Part shown: positions 9,131 to 16,785 of the stretch, one piece after another
Layout of the letters: each line of letters starts with the position of its first letter
Position numbering within the stretch: the stretch's first letter is position 1
Assembly (NCBI GenBank): GCA_050010535.1
Contig: JBEKKT010000014.1
Span: 1-43,583, forward strand
DNA: 43,583 bases
DNA from: JAJRAG01 sp050010535
GTDB taxonomy: Archaea > Thermoplasmatota > Thermoplasmata > Methanomassiliicoccales > JACIVX01
Direction of reading: 5' to 3'
Program-made: the position numbers and the translations under genes
Notes under the pieces: model-generated
The model's database searches: none
What the model was told of the DNA's origin: nothing
What the model saw: the letters and a program-made list of their open reading frames with translations, nothing else

Positions 9131-9151
9131 CGACTGAAAATTATTGCTGGG

Positions 9152-9164
9152 CTATTTATAATTA
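9152..9164 (-). promoter_or_regulatory. TATA box of the HD phosphohydrolase gene
   Basis: Read on the minus strand the element is taattataaatag, centred about 27 bases upstream of the GTG start. This spacing gives a transcript beginning at or within a few bases of the start codon. Confidence 0.6.
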
Positions 9165-9246
9165 TTGTCTGCGGGCATCTGTCCCGAGCAAAGCCTGACG
9201 TATATGAAAGAAAATGAAAACGCAAACCGCGAAGAGAACTAGAGAC

Positions 9247-9627
9247 CTAAGTGAAACCGCCCTTGATCTTCTGGCGATCGACCTTGATACCGTTCGGAGT
9301 GACCACTATGATGTTCTTGCCGATCGCTGCAACGTCCCCGTTGGTGTCCCTCGCGACCGCCTTCAGCTCGTTAGTAATCCTCTTGAGAGTTAGCGAGTCA
9401 TTCGAGAGCGCGGAGTAATCGATCAGCAATATGTTTCCGTTGTAAACCGGCTGCGTCACCGCCGACAGATCCTCGTACCGGTAGATCTCAGCGACCTTCA
9501 CCATCCCCTTGCCCTGGAGCGGGTTAGATTCATCAAAGCTAAGCTGCCCAAGGTCAATGTATTGATCGGTCTCGACCGTCTGGACTTCTTCTTTCGCCTT
9601 TCCAAATGGCTTCTTCAACAGTGGCAT
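9247..9627 (-). CDS. sepF: SepF-like cell division protein
   Basis: This 126-residue protein fits archaeal SepF, the membrane anchor of FtsZ. The N-terminal MPLLKKPFG is a short amphipathic membrane-targeting helix. A variable linker follows, then a DUF552 alpha/beta core (about residues 45-126) with NGNILLIDYSAL, the ITNELKAVARDTNGDVAAIG helix-strand unit and the closing VVTPNGIKV. No FtsZ gene is nearby. A TATA-like attaataa around 9659-9668 lies about 35 bases before the ATG. The gene is followed by small zinc-binding and PUA genes on the same strand, each with its own spacing. Confidence 0.92.
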   Translation of the reverse strand: MPLLKKPFGKAKEEVQTVETDQYIDLGQLSFDESNPLQGKGMVKVAEIYRYEDLSAVTQPVYNGNILLIDYSALSNDSLTLKRITNELKAVARDTNGDVAAIGKNIIVVTPNGIKVDRQKIKGGFT

Positions 9628-9784
9628 CGCATCCCCGTGGAATGATAATGGTCTGACTGGTTATTAATCTTTCTGGCGGCCACATTGCGACAACAGGCAT
9701 AGGTCCCGAGGAAACCCGCAGGCGAAAGGCGATTGCTGTCCTTTCGGAGTCAGAATCCCGCTACGGTCTGACGCGCAAACTGTA

Positions 9785-10009
9785 CTATCTGACCTTGAAC
9801 ACGTTCTCGCGATCTTTCCCTTTTCCCTCCTTCTCCAACTTCTTCTGGCAATCATGGCAATAGAAGTATCCGACAGAATTCTCTTTGAACACATCTCCTT
9901 CTGATTGATGGAAAACCTTCTCACACCTGTGGCATCGGAACTCGACCGGGGGCCTCATCGCCTCTTCTTCGTCCTTGCCAAGCTCAAATTGCGTCTCCTT
10001 TACCATCAC
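9785..10009 (-). CDS. Small zinc-finger protein (CxxC...CxxC)
   Basis: A 74-residue protein with two knuckles, CHRC (residues about 26-29) and CHDC (about 51-54), spaced 21 residues apart and flanked by aromatic residues, as in a single zinc ribbon. The C-terminus is Lys/Glu-rich and charged. No enzymatic motif is present. Such archaeal one-domain zinc ribbons are generally taken to bind nucleic acid or protein partners; that is inference. It lies between the sepF and PUA genes on the same strand. Confidence 0.72.
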   Translation of the reverse strand: MMVKETQFELGKDEEEAMRPPVEFRCHRCEKVFHQSEGDVFKENSVGYFYCHDCQKKLEKEGKGKDRENVFKVR

Positions 10010-10069
10010 TATCGCCTGGAAGATAGACGCATCGAAGGGTAGATATCATCTTTGAAAGGGGAAGAGGCA

Positions 10070-10564
10070 CTATTCCTCTCCATATTTCCAGAGCTTGTCT
10101 CCCACGAAATGGATGCTCTTCACCGCCTTCCCAGGTTGTTTCTTAGCCATCTCTTGTCCGGAGACAAGCGCCTTCCCTATGGCTAGCGGCACCCGATTCT
10201 TCACGTCCCTTATCCAAACGAAGTCACCTTCCTTGATGCTCGGGTCGGCTTCGACGATGCCTGGGGTCATCACGTCCGCGCCCTTCGAGACGTAAGGGAC
10301 CGCGCCCATGTCCACCGTTACATAGGACTTCGTGGGCCTGTATCTCAGAAGACCCCTCACGGTCAGGAAGGCCCCACCATCTCGGATCAATGCCAGCACC
10401 TCTCCGTTAACGAAGATGACATCGAAATCGCTGCTCTCCGCCCTGTCCACGGTGTCAGTTATTCCGAAAATCTCTGCACCGACGCGCGGAGAGATCTCGT
10501 CCGCGAGAGTCCTAACCTCCTTCTCTCGAAGGCGGTGGCGCTTCCTGATCCTGATCTCTGACAT
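10070..10564 (-). CDS. RNA-binding PUA-domain protein (DUF1947-PUA, MCT-1/DENR-like family)
   Basis: A 164-residue protein with an N-terminal pre-PUA region (DUF1947; residues 1-70, rich in Arg and Lys, ending in the FDVIFVNGE strand) and a C-terminal PUA domain (about 75-155) with VTVDMGAVPYVSKGADVM, GIVEADPSIKEGDFV and a closing VPLAIGKAL strand. This architecture is conserved in archaea and is related to eukaryotic MCT-1 and eIF2D, which act on the ribosome and initiator tRNA. The archaeal role is not settled. The frame and length are complete, starting at an ATG. Confidence 0.88.
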   Translation of the reverse strand: MSEIRIRKRHRLREKEVRTLADEISPRVGAEIFGITDTVDRAESSDFDVIFVNGEVLALIRDGGAFLTVRGLLRYRPTKSYVTVDMGAVPYVSKGADVMTPGIVEADPSIKEGDFVWIRDVKNRVPLAIGKALVSGQEMAKKQPGKAVKSIHFVGDKLWKYGEE

Positions 10565-10607
10565 ACAGAGTCGATTGATGGAGAATATGAAAAAACTTTC
10601 CAGGAGC

Positions 10608-10943
10608 TCAGCGTTTCTTCCTGCCGAAGAGGCGCCTCAGTCCTCCTTTTTCCTTCATTCCGCTGTTGATGTCCGGTGCCGAGTCCTCATGCGCCTCCTT
10701 CACTGCTGGCCCGGCGGCCGTTGGGACTTCCGGAATTTGCGGGGCCGGGTCCGGCTGTGTAAGGGGAGTCTTCAATGTCGGTGCGCTCTCAGGCTTGCCC
10801 TCGGATATATCCCGCGCCACTTCCTCGAGCTCGTCCATTCCGGCCGTCGAGAGGTTGACGCCGCAGGATGGACACTTCTTGGCATCCACTGGCACTTTCT
10901 GATCGCAGACAGGACACTCTATCTCCAAACTCTCTGATTCCAT
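10608..10943 (-). CDS. Zinc-ribbon protein with Pro/Ala-rich linker
   Basis: The first 35 residues form a double-knuckle zinc ribbon, CPVC (11-14) and CPSC (25-28), followed by an Asp/Glu helix. Then comes a low-complexity Pro/Ala/Glu stretch (about 50-90) and a basic tail ending RRLFGRKKR. Short zinc-ribbon proteins of this kind are frequent in Thermoplasmatota. The basic tail could contact nucleic acid or the membrane. No function can be assigned. It is divergent from the membrane-protein gene at 11150, with about 200 bases between them. Confidence 0.75.
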   Translation of the reverse strand: MESESLEIECPVCDQKVPVDAKKCPSCGVNLSTAGMDELEEVARDISEGKPESAPTLKTPLTQPDPAPQIPEVPTAAGPAVKEAHEDSAPDINSGMKEKGGLRRLFGRKKR

Positions 10944-11077
10944 TCGAGAACTCCGAAAAAAGAAATAGGATTTTGCGATTTAACTGTTACGGTCAAAACA
11001 ATCATCACTGCAAGTCAAGGAATAGTCTATGTTGGTTCTTCCTTATGACGTACTTCTGACCGCACTCTTCAAGTGAT

Positions 11078-11097
11078 CGATTTGAGGTATCAAATCG
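11078..11097. repeat. Perfect inverted repeat, 8-bp arms and 4-base loop
   Basis: CGATTTGA, then ggta, then TCAAATCG. It stands alone about 50 bases upstream of the gene starting at 11150 and 135 bases upstream of the divergent zinc-ribbon gene. The T-run expected of a terminator is absent. It could be an operator for either gene; this is inference. Confidence 0.5.
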
Positions 11098-11149
11098 TCG
11101 ACCCTACGCAGAAAGAGTCTTAGTACTGAATTTCCATTAGACAACAACA

Positions 11150-11977
11150 ATGCGCTGGGGACTATTCGGAATCAGGCTGGGAATTGTGCTTGTCAATCTC
11201 ATTATCGCATTGATAATCATATTGGCCGTAGTCCCTCTTGGGATGGGCGGGTTAAATGTCCACGTCCCTCAGGCTGGGGAAACCACATGGACGCTCCAAG
11301 GGACCGTGCTCCATCTCTCCGCCCCAATAAGTGTTCACAATGGGGGATTCTACGACCTGCAGCACTTCTCACTTGGAATGCGCGTGAACGATCAAGGTGG
11401 CAATCAGGTGATGAATGACCGGACGGAACCGGTCAACCTGGTCGCGGGGAAGACGACCAACGTCAATCTTCAACTGAACCTCGACGTCGTCGGAATAAGC
11501 CAGGAGAACAAGAAGAAAATCGTTTTCGATGGCACGACTTTCAACATAACGGCGAACGTCGAGGCCTATTACATAATGAAACTGATGAAGTTCGACATGA
11601 CAATCAACAGCGACATGCAGTGGAGTCCTCTCATCAGCAACTTCGGTATTAATCAGAGCGGGATACGTTGCCAGCTCTCTGGGACTCAAACAGAGATGAT
11701 CGTTCCATACCACATCTCCGCGTCTGACATGGTGAACGGATATGTCATAGGCGTGTCATCGGAGCTCAGGAACTCCACATCGATCCTCGGTACTGGTTCG
11801 GACAATATCACGTTGAGTCAACTCAATAACGGGGACTTCCACTTCATATTGACGTAAGACGCAACAGACTGGCTGGCCACTCACTCCGAAGCGCTGACGG
11901 TGGCCTTGGACCTGACGTTCATGGGAGCGACGGCAGAGGAGACGTTCCAATATTACTGGAACGCTGCTGGACTGTAG
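11150..11977 (+). pseudogene. Membrane-anchored extracellular protein with an in-frame TAA
   Basis: One N-terminal transmembrane segment (residues 6-32) is followed by an outside beta-rich domain of the LEA14-like kind often seen in archaeal exported proteins. The frame meets a TAA at 11855-11857 after DFHFILT, yet continues with about 39 credible residues (DATDWLATH, LTVALDLTFMGATAEE) to a TAG at 11975. Hydrophobic beta-strand character is kept after the stop, so the stop probably truncates a longer protein of about 275 residues. It could be a nonsense mutation, stop readthrough or a sequence error. The next gene begins 10 bases after the second stop with ggagg just before its GTG, which fits the longer gene being the original operon member. 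Confidence 0.65.
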
Positions 11978-11987
11978 GAGGGATGAA

Positions 11988-12594
11988 GTGAACGAGTTCT
12001 CGTTGAGGGGGGGCAAGGTCCGGGGAGGGCTGTTCTCGGCGATTGGCGCGGCGGTGAAGTATGTCGTCGTACCGGTGGTCATCTTCACGGTTGTAGCCGC
12101 CCTCTTCTCCGCTTTGAACAGTCTTAGTGACAACCTGGGCCTGAGCATGATAAGCGACATGAGAAACGCTGCCCTGCTTCTCGGCATCCCGATCGTATTC
12201 CTGACCTTCTTCAGGGGCTTCTATCCGAAGGGGCTCCGTTTCTAGAACGACGTTCGCGCTCCTGACGACCGCGATGGTCTGCGTCTGGATCTGGTTCGTC
12301 ATGCGCGGTGGGAGGTTCCAGATCTCCGCGACCCGTGCGGAGCTCAATTTGGACATCTCCCTTCTGGTCCTGTTGTTCATCCTCGCCGCTGGTCTCGGCG
12401 GTCTGTACTACATGGCGGAGATGTTCTCGTACAGGAAGGAGTACCTGGCGAAGAAGGCCGCTCCGGATCAGATTTCCAACCAGGTATCCTCGGCGAAGCA
12501 GCCGAAGACCGAACCGGCACCTAGAGGACAGAGTCCTTCGGAGCAGCCGGCGATCCCGAGAAGCACGGATCAATCCCAGAAAGGATCTCCCTGA
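11988..12594 (+). pseudogene. Four-TM membrane protein, split by a frameshift
   Basis: Two frames make up one protein. The first (GTG 11988 to TAG 12243-12245) has a hydrophobic segment at residues 23-43 and another at 62-78, and ends in GFYPKGLRF. The second is open from upstream of an ATG at 12274 and begins mid-helix (TTFALLTTAMVCVWIWF), continuing to a fourth segment and a Pro/Ser/Gln-rich tail. Dropping one G from the GGGG run at 12230-12233 joins them as YPKGSVSRTTFAL and restores a four-helix protein of about 200 residues. The downstream piece has no credible start of its own ahead of its first helix. Function unknown. A sequencing slip at the G run is possible. Confidence 0.7.
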
Positions 12595-12636
12595 GCATCG
12601 CCATGCCCGAATCGACGACCTTGTTTGAGACGATCG

Positions 12637-13332
12637 CTACGGAACGATTTCGATGCCGTCCTTCCCGATATCGAAGGTGACGTAGTCGACTGGTGTCGGA
12701 GTTCTCCTCATCTTGATCACTTCCAGCACCCTCTCCCTCGAGTCGGTGTACGGATTGTCCCTCTTCATCAGTTTGACCGCTCCGTCAACGGAGTAGAGAG
12801 CGACCTCGCCGAACTTGCTCATCGTGGCCTCATCGCAGATGAAGAGGGAGGTGCACTTCCTCTTGCTGAGGGAGAACACCAAGTAATCGAGCTGTTGCCG
12901 GAAGTGAGACAAGGTCATGTCTAGAGCGAGGATGCCCAGATTGTCGATGACAACGTTCTCGGTGCCCGGATCGACCAGATCGATCAGCCCTCCAAACCCT
13001 CGCTCGGCGCTGTAAGAATCGTATTGGTACTTCGTCTCCACCCTCCTCTCCTCGAGGATCGGGTAGACTCTGAAAAGACCTCTGTCCTCGTATGACTTTA
13101 GATCCCAACCGAACTGCGCTGCCTGGTCGAGGAGGTCCTCCCTGGTCTCCTCTACGGCGATGTAGCCAGTGCGTTCCCCCTGCGAACACCTGCCGTTCAC
13201 GAAGTGAAGCGCTAGAATCGTCTTTCCCGTACCGGACTGACCGCAGACTATAATGCTCTTACCCATGGGATATCCACCAAACAGATGGTCCAGGCCCGAG
13301 ATCCCTGTCGAAACCCTATCCACTTCACTCAC
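12637..13332 (-). CDS. KaiC-like RecA-superfamily ATPase (single domain)
   Basis: A single KaiC/RadA-type ATPase domain. The N-terminal GISGLDHLFGG is followed by Walker A GQSGTGKT (about residue 33 from this start), a Glu pair in AVEETREDLL, and Walker B in ENVVIDNLGIL. Archaeal one-domain KaiC-like proteins are often signalling or regulatory partners, here without an attached sensor domain. The frame is open to 13386. However, a TATA box at 13394-13402 predicts transcription from about 13372, so the GTG at 13332, just before the conserved domain, is preferred. A TTG at 13362 or 13356 is also possible. Confidence 0.85.
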   Translation of the reverse strand: MSEVDRVSTGISGLDHLFGGYPMGKSIIVCGQSGTGKTILALHFVNGRCSQGERTGYIAVEETREDLLDQAAQFGWDLKSYEDRGLFRVYPILEERRVETKYQYDSYSAERGFGGLIDLVDPGTENVVIDNLGILALDMTLSHFRQQLDYLVFSLSKRKCTSLFICDEATMSKFGEVALYSVDGAVKLMKRDNPYTDSRERVLEVIKMRRTPTPVDYVTFDIGKDGIEIVP

Positions 13333-13473
13333 CTTCGGCGTCCGGCTGCGCGCCAAGTTCAACCCCGCACGTGTACCACAAAACAAATTGATGCATATAA
13401 TACCTTTTCGAAGTCAAAGAGCACTGGCTCGCGGGGGAGGATGATCGAGGAAGCGTGAGTGCGACTCCACGCA

Positions 13474-13842
13474 TCAGATCTGACCGAAAGGGGGCTCGGA
13501 CCTTCCCGCCGGAAGTAACTCGAGCACTGAATGGTCCTTCCTCACAATTAGAACGCCGATTCCGAGTGAGTTGAAATCCCTGATGTTCCTCAGAATCACG
13601 CGCTGCTTGCATGACGGCATGGCGATGTAGCTCATCTCGGAGAAGAATCTGTAGACGTGTGCCTGACCCAACGCGGTCTTCCAGTCGGACAGCTTCATCT
13701 CGACGGCAGTTCTGATCTTCCCGTCCTCGATGCCGACAACATCTGGTATCCTCCAGCAGATGTGGTATTCGTTGAGAGGCTCCCATCCTCTTGACCGTAT
13801 CCAGTCATTGACCGGGGGCCTGAGCTCCTCCTCGTCCTCCAA
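13474..13842 (-). CDS. Small PD-(D/E)XK nuclease-fold protein
   Basis: A 122-residue protein in which PDVVGI (about 33-38), a Lys-containing turn and AVEMKLSDW (about 46-54) reproduce the PD...(D/E)xK pattern of restriction-like nucleases. Helix QAHVYRFF and a strand with HSVLELL complete a minimal fold. Archaea have many such small proteins of unknown role, some of which have lost activity; here both acidic positions and the Lys are kept. No methylase or Cas gene is adjacent. Both the function and the call at family level are inference from the motif. Confidence 0.6.
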   Translation of the reverse strand: MEDEEELRPPVNDWIRSRGWEPLNEYHICWRIPDVVGIEDGKIRTAVEMKLSDWKTALGQAHVYRFFSEMSYIAMPSCKQRVILRNIRDFNSLGIGVLIVRKDHSVLELLPAGRSEPPFGQI

Positions 13843-14003
13843 TTCGTCCGCCCGTCCTGTCCCCTATACTTCAACCGACATTCCGTGCTCCGCTCATCGG
13901 CTCGGCTCGGGATCAAGACTTGCATCGCTGGAAGATAAACCCTTTCAGCGGGTGACCGAAATGCCAATCCCCTATTTCCAGACAGGCACTCGGAGAGGCG
14001 AGC

Positions 14004-14818
14004 ATGAGAATTGCTTCGATCGTAAATACGTGCAAGGGGAATTGATAAATACAGAAGCATATCTAGCCGGGGAGAAGAAGGAGGGTACTGTTTTGGGCAT
14101 AAGCATAGCAATCAACGAGCTGGACAGCGACGAGTCGCTGTGCAAGGCAAAGAAGACCTCGACACTCAAGGTTCATCTGAATTCGATCGCGGAATACGAA
14201 CGATATGCCGAGTTCGACTTGGTCGTCGATCCAGAGGATGCGAAAAAGGCTCTGGGCGCTGACTGGGAAACGTTCCTCAAGAGGAACAGAATCGACGCCG
14301 CCGTGCAAACAATCTACGTGGAGAAGATCAAGAACGATGCGGACAGACAAATGATGACTCCGATCGCGAAGAAGCTCTACAACGGGTGGATACCGTTGGC
14401 AAACCTCCCTGACGATGTCACAAAAGGACTGCGAGCTATGGCCGACACCAACAACCGCCTTACCGACTGGGACATGCTGTCCTTCGATGAGCTCAACGAG
14501 ACCTGCGCTCGCTGCCCCTTGTCCTGGGACAACAAGCGAGGCTGCATCGGGACCTTTGGGCCGGAGAACAGCCTCCTACCTTCAATCGCCGAGAAGTATG
14601 GCTGCAAGATCGTCGCCAGTGTCCCCAAGTATGCAAAGGATAGGACGATGTTGACGACTGAGGACGCAAAGCGCCTGCTCGAAGAGGTCAAGGTGCTGAG
14701 AGAGAAGCTTCCGGCAGAGGGCAAGACGATGGTGCGCAGGTATGACGGCGTGCTCGACCGACTCAAAGCCGTTGCAGATACCTGCGTCAAATACGGCGCG
14801 AGATTCTACTTTGTGTGA
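14004..14818 (+). pseudogene. Conserved archaeal protein with CxxC/Cys motif, frameshifted near its start
   Basis: I do not recognise a named family. The main frame is open from 13730, but the residues before about 14040 are not protein-like. In another frame an ATG at 14004, preceded by ggagagg, encodes MRIASIVNTCKG and then stops. Adding one G to the GGGG at 14036-14039 continues it as KGELINTEAYLAG into the main frame, which gives a natural beta-strand start and about 271 residues. A Cys cluster CARCPLSWDNKRGC lies near residue 175 and the C-terminus is a helical hairpin. It converges on the ThiF-like gene. The defect could be a sequencing slip or a real mutation. Confidence 0.65.
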
Positions 14819-14827
14819 GATTTGTCG

Positions 14828-15625
14828 CTATTCCTGCGACGTGTGGCCGCAGACCATGCAGGAGTCGACCCTGCATATCTCTATTATTTCCCAGTGATTA
14901 TATAACAGGTCTCCGACCATCAGCTTTGACATGAGTGGTTCCCCCATGCCAGTTATCATCTTGATTGCCTCTGCTGCCTCAAGCACCCCGAACAGACCCG
15001 CGGTCACTCCAACTATCGGGAACATCGGCTTCTTTGGAGGTTGCACAGGGAACAGGCACTTCAAGCACGGAGTCCTGCCGGGAACGATGGTTGTTATCTG
15101 ACCGTTGAAACTCTCTACGGCTGCGTGTACGAACGGGATGTTTTCCTTCACGCAGAAACCGTTCAGAAGGTAGCGGGTCGAGAAGTCGTCCAGGCAGTCG
15201 AGGATGACATCCGTCTTAGCAAACACTTCGCCGATGTTCTCGGCAGTGACCTTGATCCGCTTCGGCACAACCTCGATATCGGAGTTTAGCTCCCGGGACT
15301 TCCAAGCCGCGGACTCGACCTTTGAAGTCCCTTCATTCACGTCGCGCTCCCAGTGGATGACCTGTCGATTCAAGTTACTTAAGTCTGGTGCTTGATAGTC
15401 AGCCAAAATGAGTTTTCCGACCCCGGCCGCGGTCAAGTACATTGTGGCGGGGGACCCCAACCCACCGATGCCCATCACTCCAACCGTGGCGTTTGCGAGC
15501 TTTTTCTGCCCCTTCTTTCCAAGTCCCTCGACCAGAATCTGCCTCGAGTATCTATCCATCTCTCGGGATGAGAGTCCGACGGTCCTCAATGCAATCCCCC
15601 CACTGCACTTTCGATCTTTGCTCAA
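14828..15625 (-). CDS. ThiF/MoeB/HesA-family adenylyltransferase (E1-like)
   Basis: This enzyme would adenylate the C-terminal glycine of a MoaD/ThiS-type sulfur carrier with ATP. The nucleotide loop GIGGLGSP lies near residue 52, the Arg finger region DLSNLNRQ near 83, the Asp of LDCLDD near 142, and two zinc knuckles are CLKC (about 185) and CMVC (about 257). The position where MoeB and UbaA have a Cys before the GxxG stretch reads FPIVGVTAG here, so a catalytic Cys is not evident. There is no rhodanese domain. The start is a TTG at 15625; a TTG at 15589 behind a GGGGGG run, or the ATG of MDRYSRQ, is also possible. The gene is the last of the AOR-MoaD cluster on the same strand. Confidence 0.88.
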   Translation of the reverse strand: MSKDRKCSGGIALRTVGLSSREMDRYSRQILVEGLGKKGQKKLANATVGVMGIGGLGSPATMYLTAAGVGKLILADYQAPDLSNLNRQVIHWERDVNEGTSKVESAAWKSRELNSDIEVVPKRIKVTAENIGEVFAKTDVILDCLDDFSTRYLLNGFCVKENIPFVHAAVESFNGQITTIVPGRTPCLKCLFPVQPPKKPMFPIVGVTAGLFGVLEAAEAIKMITGMGEPLMSKLMVGDLLYNHWEIIEICRVDSCMVCGHTSQE

Positions 15626-15756
15626 TTCGTCGCCCTACAGATAGAAGAAGAGGGAAAAAAAGATTTCCAGGAGGCAAAGGGACCGGATCTCAATGAGTCT
15701 GCACAGAAAGGTAGCGAATGCGAGGTCCCTGAGATCGTATCGACTCGACAGCCCCG

Positions 15757-16035
15757 TCACTGCTTCTTGGTGAAGTACCACTTGTAGAGAAGAGCCATGT
15801 TCCTCGGGAATATGGCCACCGTGTCGCCGTCAGACACGGCTCTCATCAGCCCGGAGTAGTCGTTATTGACGAACAGATGACTGACATCATCCTCCTTAAG
15901 GTCAAGCGCCCTCAGTATGTCTGTTATGTTCCTCACCTTACCGCCGTCCATCTCCACGATACCGACCATTCCAGTGCCGTCCAGAGCATGAGCTTTATCT
16001 TTCAGGATTCCGAATAGCTTGACCTTCACTGCCAT
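15757..16035 (-). CDS. MoaD/ThiS-like ubiquitin-fold protein without C-terminal GlyGly (copy 3)
   Basis: A 92-residue beta-grasp protein. It has MAVKVKLFGIL at the N-terminus, the NITDILRAL helix, VNNDYSGL, and GDTVAIFP near the end. In carrier proteins GDxVxxxP is followed by a terminal GG. Here the chain instead continues NMALLYKWYFTKKQ, so it cannot be adenylated at a GlyGly end. It is clearly paralogous to the protein at 16171-16431, sharing IFPxNMA...KW. A gaggtgat sequence stands before the ATG. The shared replacement tail suggests a separate, non-conjugating role, for example a partner or regulator of the AOR enzyme; that is inference. Confidence 0.8.
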   Translation of the reverse strand: MAVKVKLFGILKDKAHALDGTGMVGIVEMDGGKVRNITDILRALDLKEDDVSHLFVNNDYSGLMRAVSDGDTVAIFPRNMALLYKWYFTKKQ

Positions 16036-16170
16036 GACATCACCTCTTGCCGCCCAAAGCTTATGTCATGGGAACTGTAATCCCGTCCCCTCCTATGAGC
16101 GGTTCTGAGCCCATTTCGTCTAATAGTCTTCGCGATCACTATCAACACCTTACTATTCCTTGAATTGCCA

Positions 16171-16431
16171 CTATTGCAGCCACTTGATGGCCATGTTGCT
16201 AGGGAAGATCGCAACCGTGTCCCCTTCGGAGACAGTGCTCGCAGGCACGCAGTATTCGTTGTTTAGAAGAAGATGGCTGGTCTCCACTTCTTTTAGATCG
16301 AGCAGTCTCAGGATACCCGATACGTTCCTGACCTCCCCTTTCTCGATTTCCATGATTCCGACCATTCCTGTTCTATCAAATCCAGATGCTCTCTTCGTTA
16401 GCACTCCGAAGAGTCTCACCTTTATGGCCAC
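16171..16431 (-). CDS. MoaD/ThiS-like ubiquitin-fold protein without C-terminal GlyGly (copy 2)
   Basis: An 86-residue beta-grasp protein starting MAIKVRLFGVL, parallel to the copy at 16035, with the same spacing of the NVSGILRLL helix, LLLNNEY and GDTVAIFP. Its tail is NMAIKWLQ, again without GlyGly but retaining the NMA and KW residues of its paralogue. A TTG one codon upstream (16434) is possible; the GTG at 16431 aligns with the paralogue start and has aggggtgg before it. It follows the canonical MoaD gene by 12 bases, and so is probably translated from the same message. Confidence 0.8.
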   Translation of the reverse strand: MAIKVRLFGVLTKRASGFDRTGMVGIMEIEKGEVRNVSGILRLLDLKEVETSHLLLNNEYCVPASTVSEGDTVAIFPSNMAIKWLQ

Positions 16432-16443
16432 CAAACCACCCCT

Positions 16444-16722
16444 TCACCCCCCTGCGAGAATCGGAAAGACAGCGACTCTGTCCCCCTCACCCAGAGCGGT
16501 TCTGAGTCCATCAAGGTAATCGATGTTCCGACCGTTGACCATGATTTTGATCCTTGCTTTGAGCTCCCTCTTGTCGAAGTCCTCGAAAATCTCGTCCATC
16601 AACCCCGCGAACATATCGACGAGCTGCTCTAGAGCGGAGAGCACCGTCCCTGCCTCGAGGAGGACCTCGCCGGTTCCGGAGATCTCCTGCAGGTTCGCGA
16701 ACATCTTGACCCTCACTTTCAT
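16444..16722 (-). CDS. MoaD-family sulfur carrier protein with C-terminal GlyGly
   Basis: A 92-residue canonical carrier: MKVRVKMFANL first strand, a helix ending in a Glu/Asp-rich loop, IKIMVNGRNIDYLDGL, then GDRVAVFPILAGG with a free GG terminus. In molybdopterin synthesis MoaD is thiocarboxylated at this glycine after adenylation by MoeB and donates sulfur to the pterin. Archaeal relatives (SAMPs) can also be conjugated to proteins. It is the first gene after the AOR gene (63 bases), with the GG-less paralogues and the ThiF-like enzyme following. It is the likely substrate of that enzyme. Confidence 0.88.
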   Translation of the reverse strand: MKVRVKMFANLQEISGTGEVLLEAGTVLSALEQLVDMFAGLMDEIFEDFDKRELKARIKIMVNGRNIDYLDGLRTALGEGDRVAVFPILAGG

Positions 16723-16785
16723 CTTGCACCCTCGAAGAAAAATTGGGAAATAGAATAGAAAAAGGTTTCGAGTGGACTTTCGTGA

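Noticed and set aside
8351..9217. Plus-strand frame of 288 codons opposite the HD gene
   Set aside because: The HD motifs on the minus strand are unambiguous; this is antisense.
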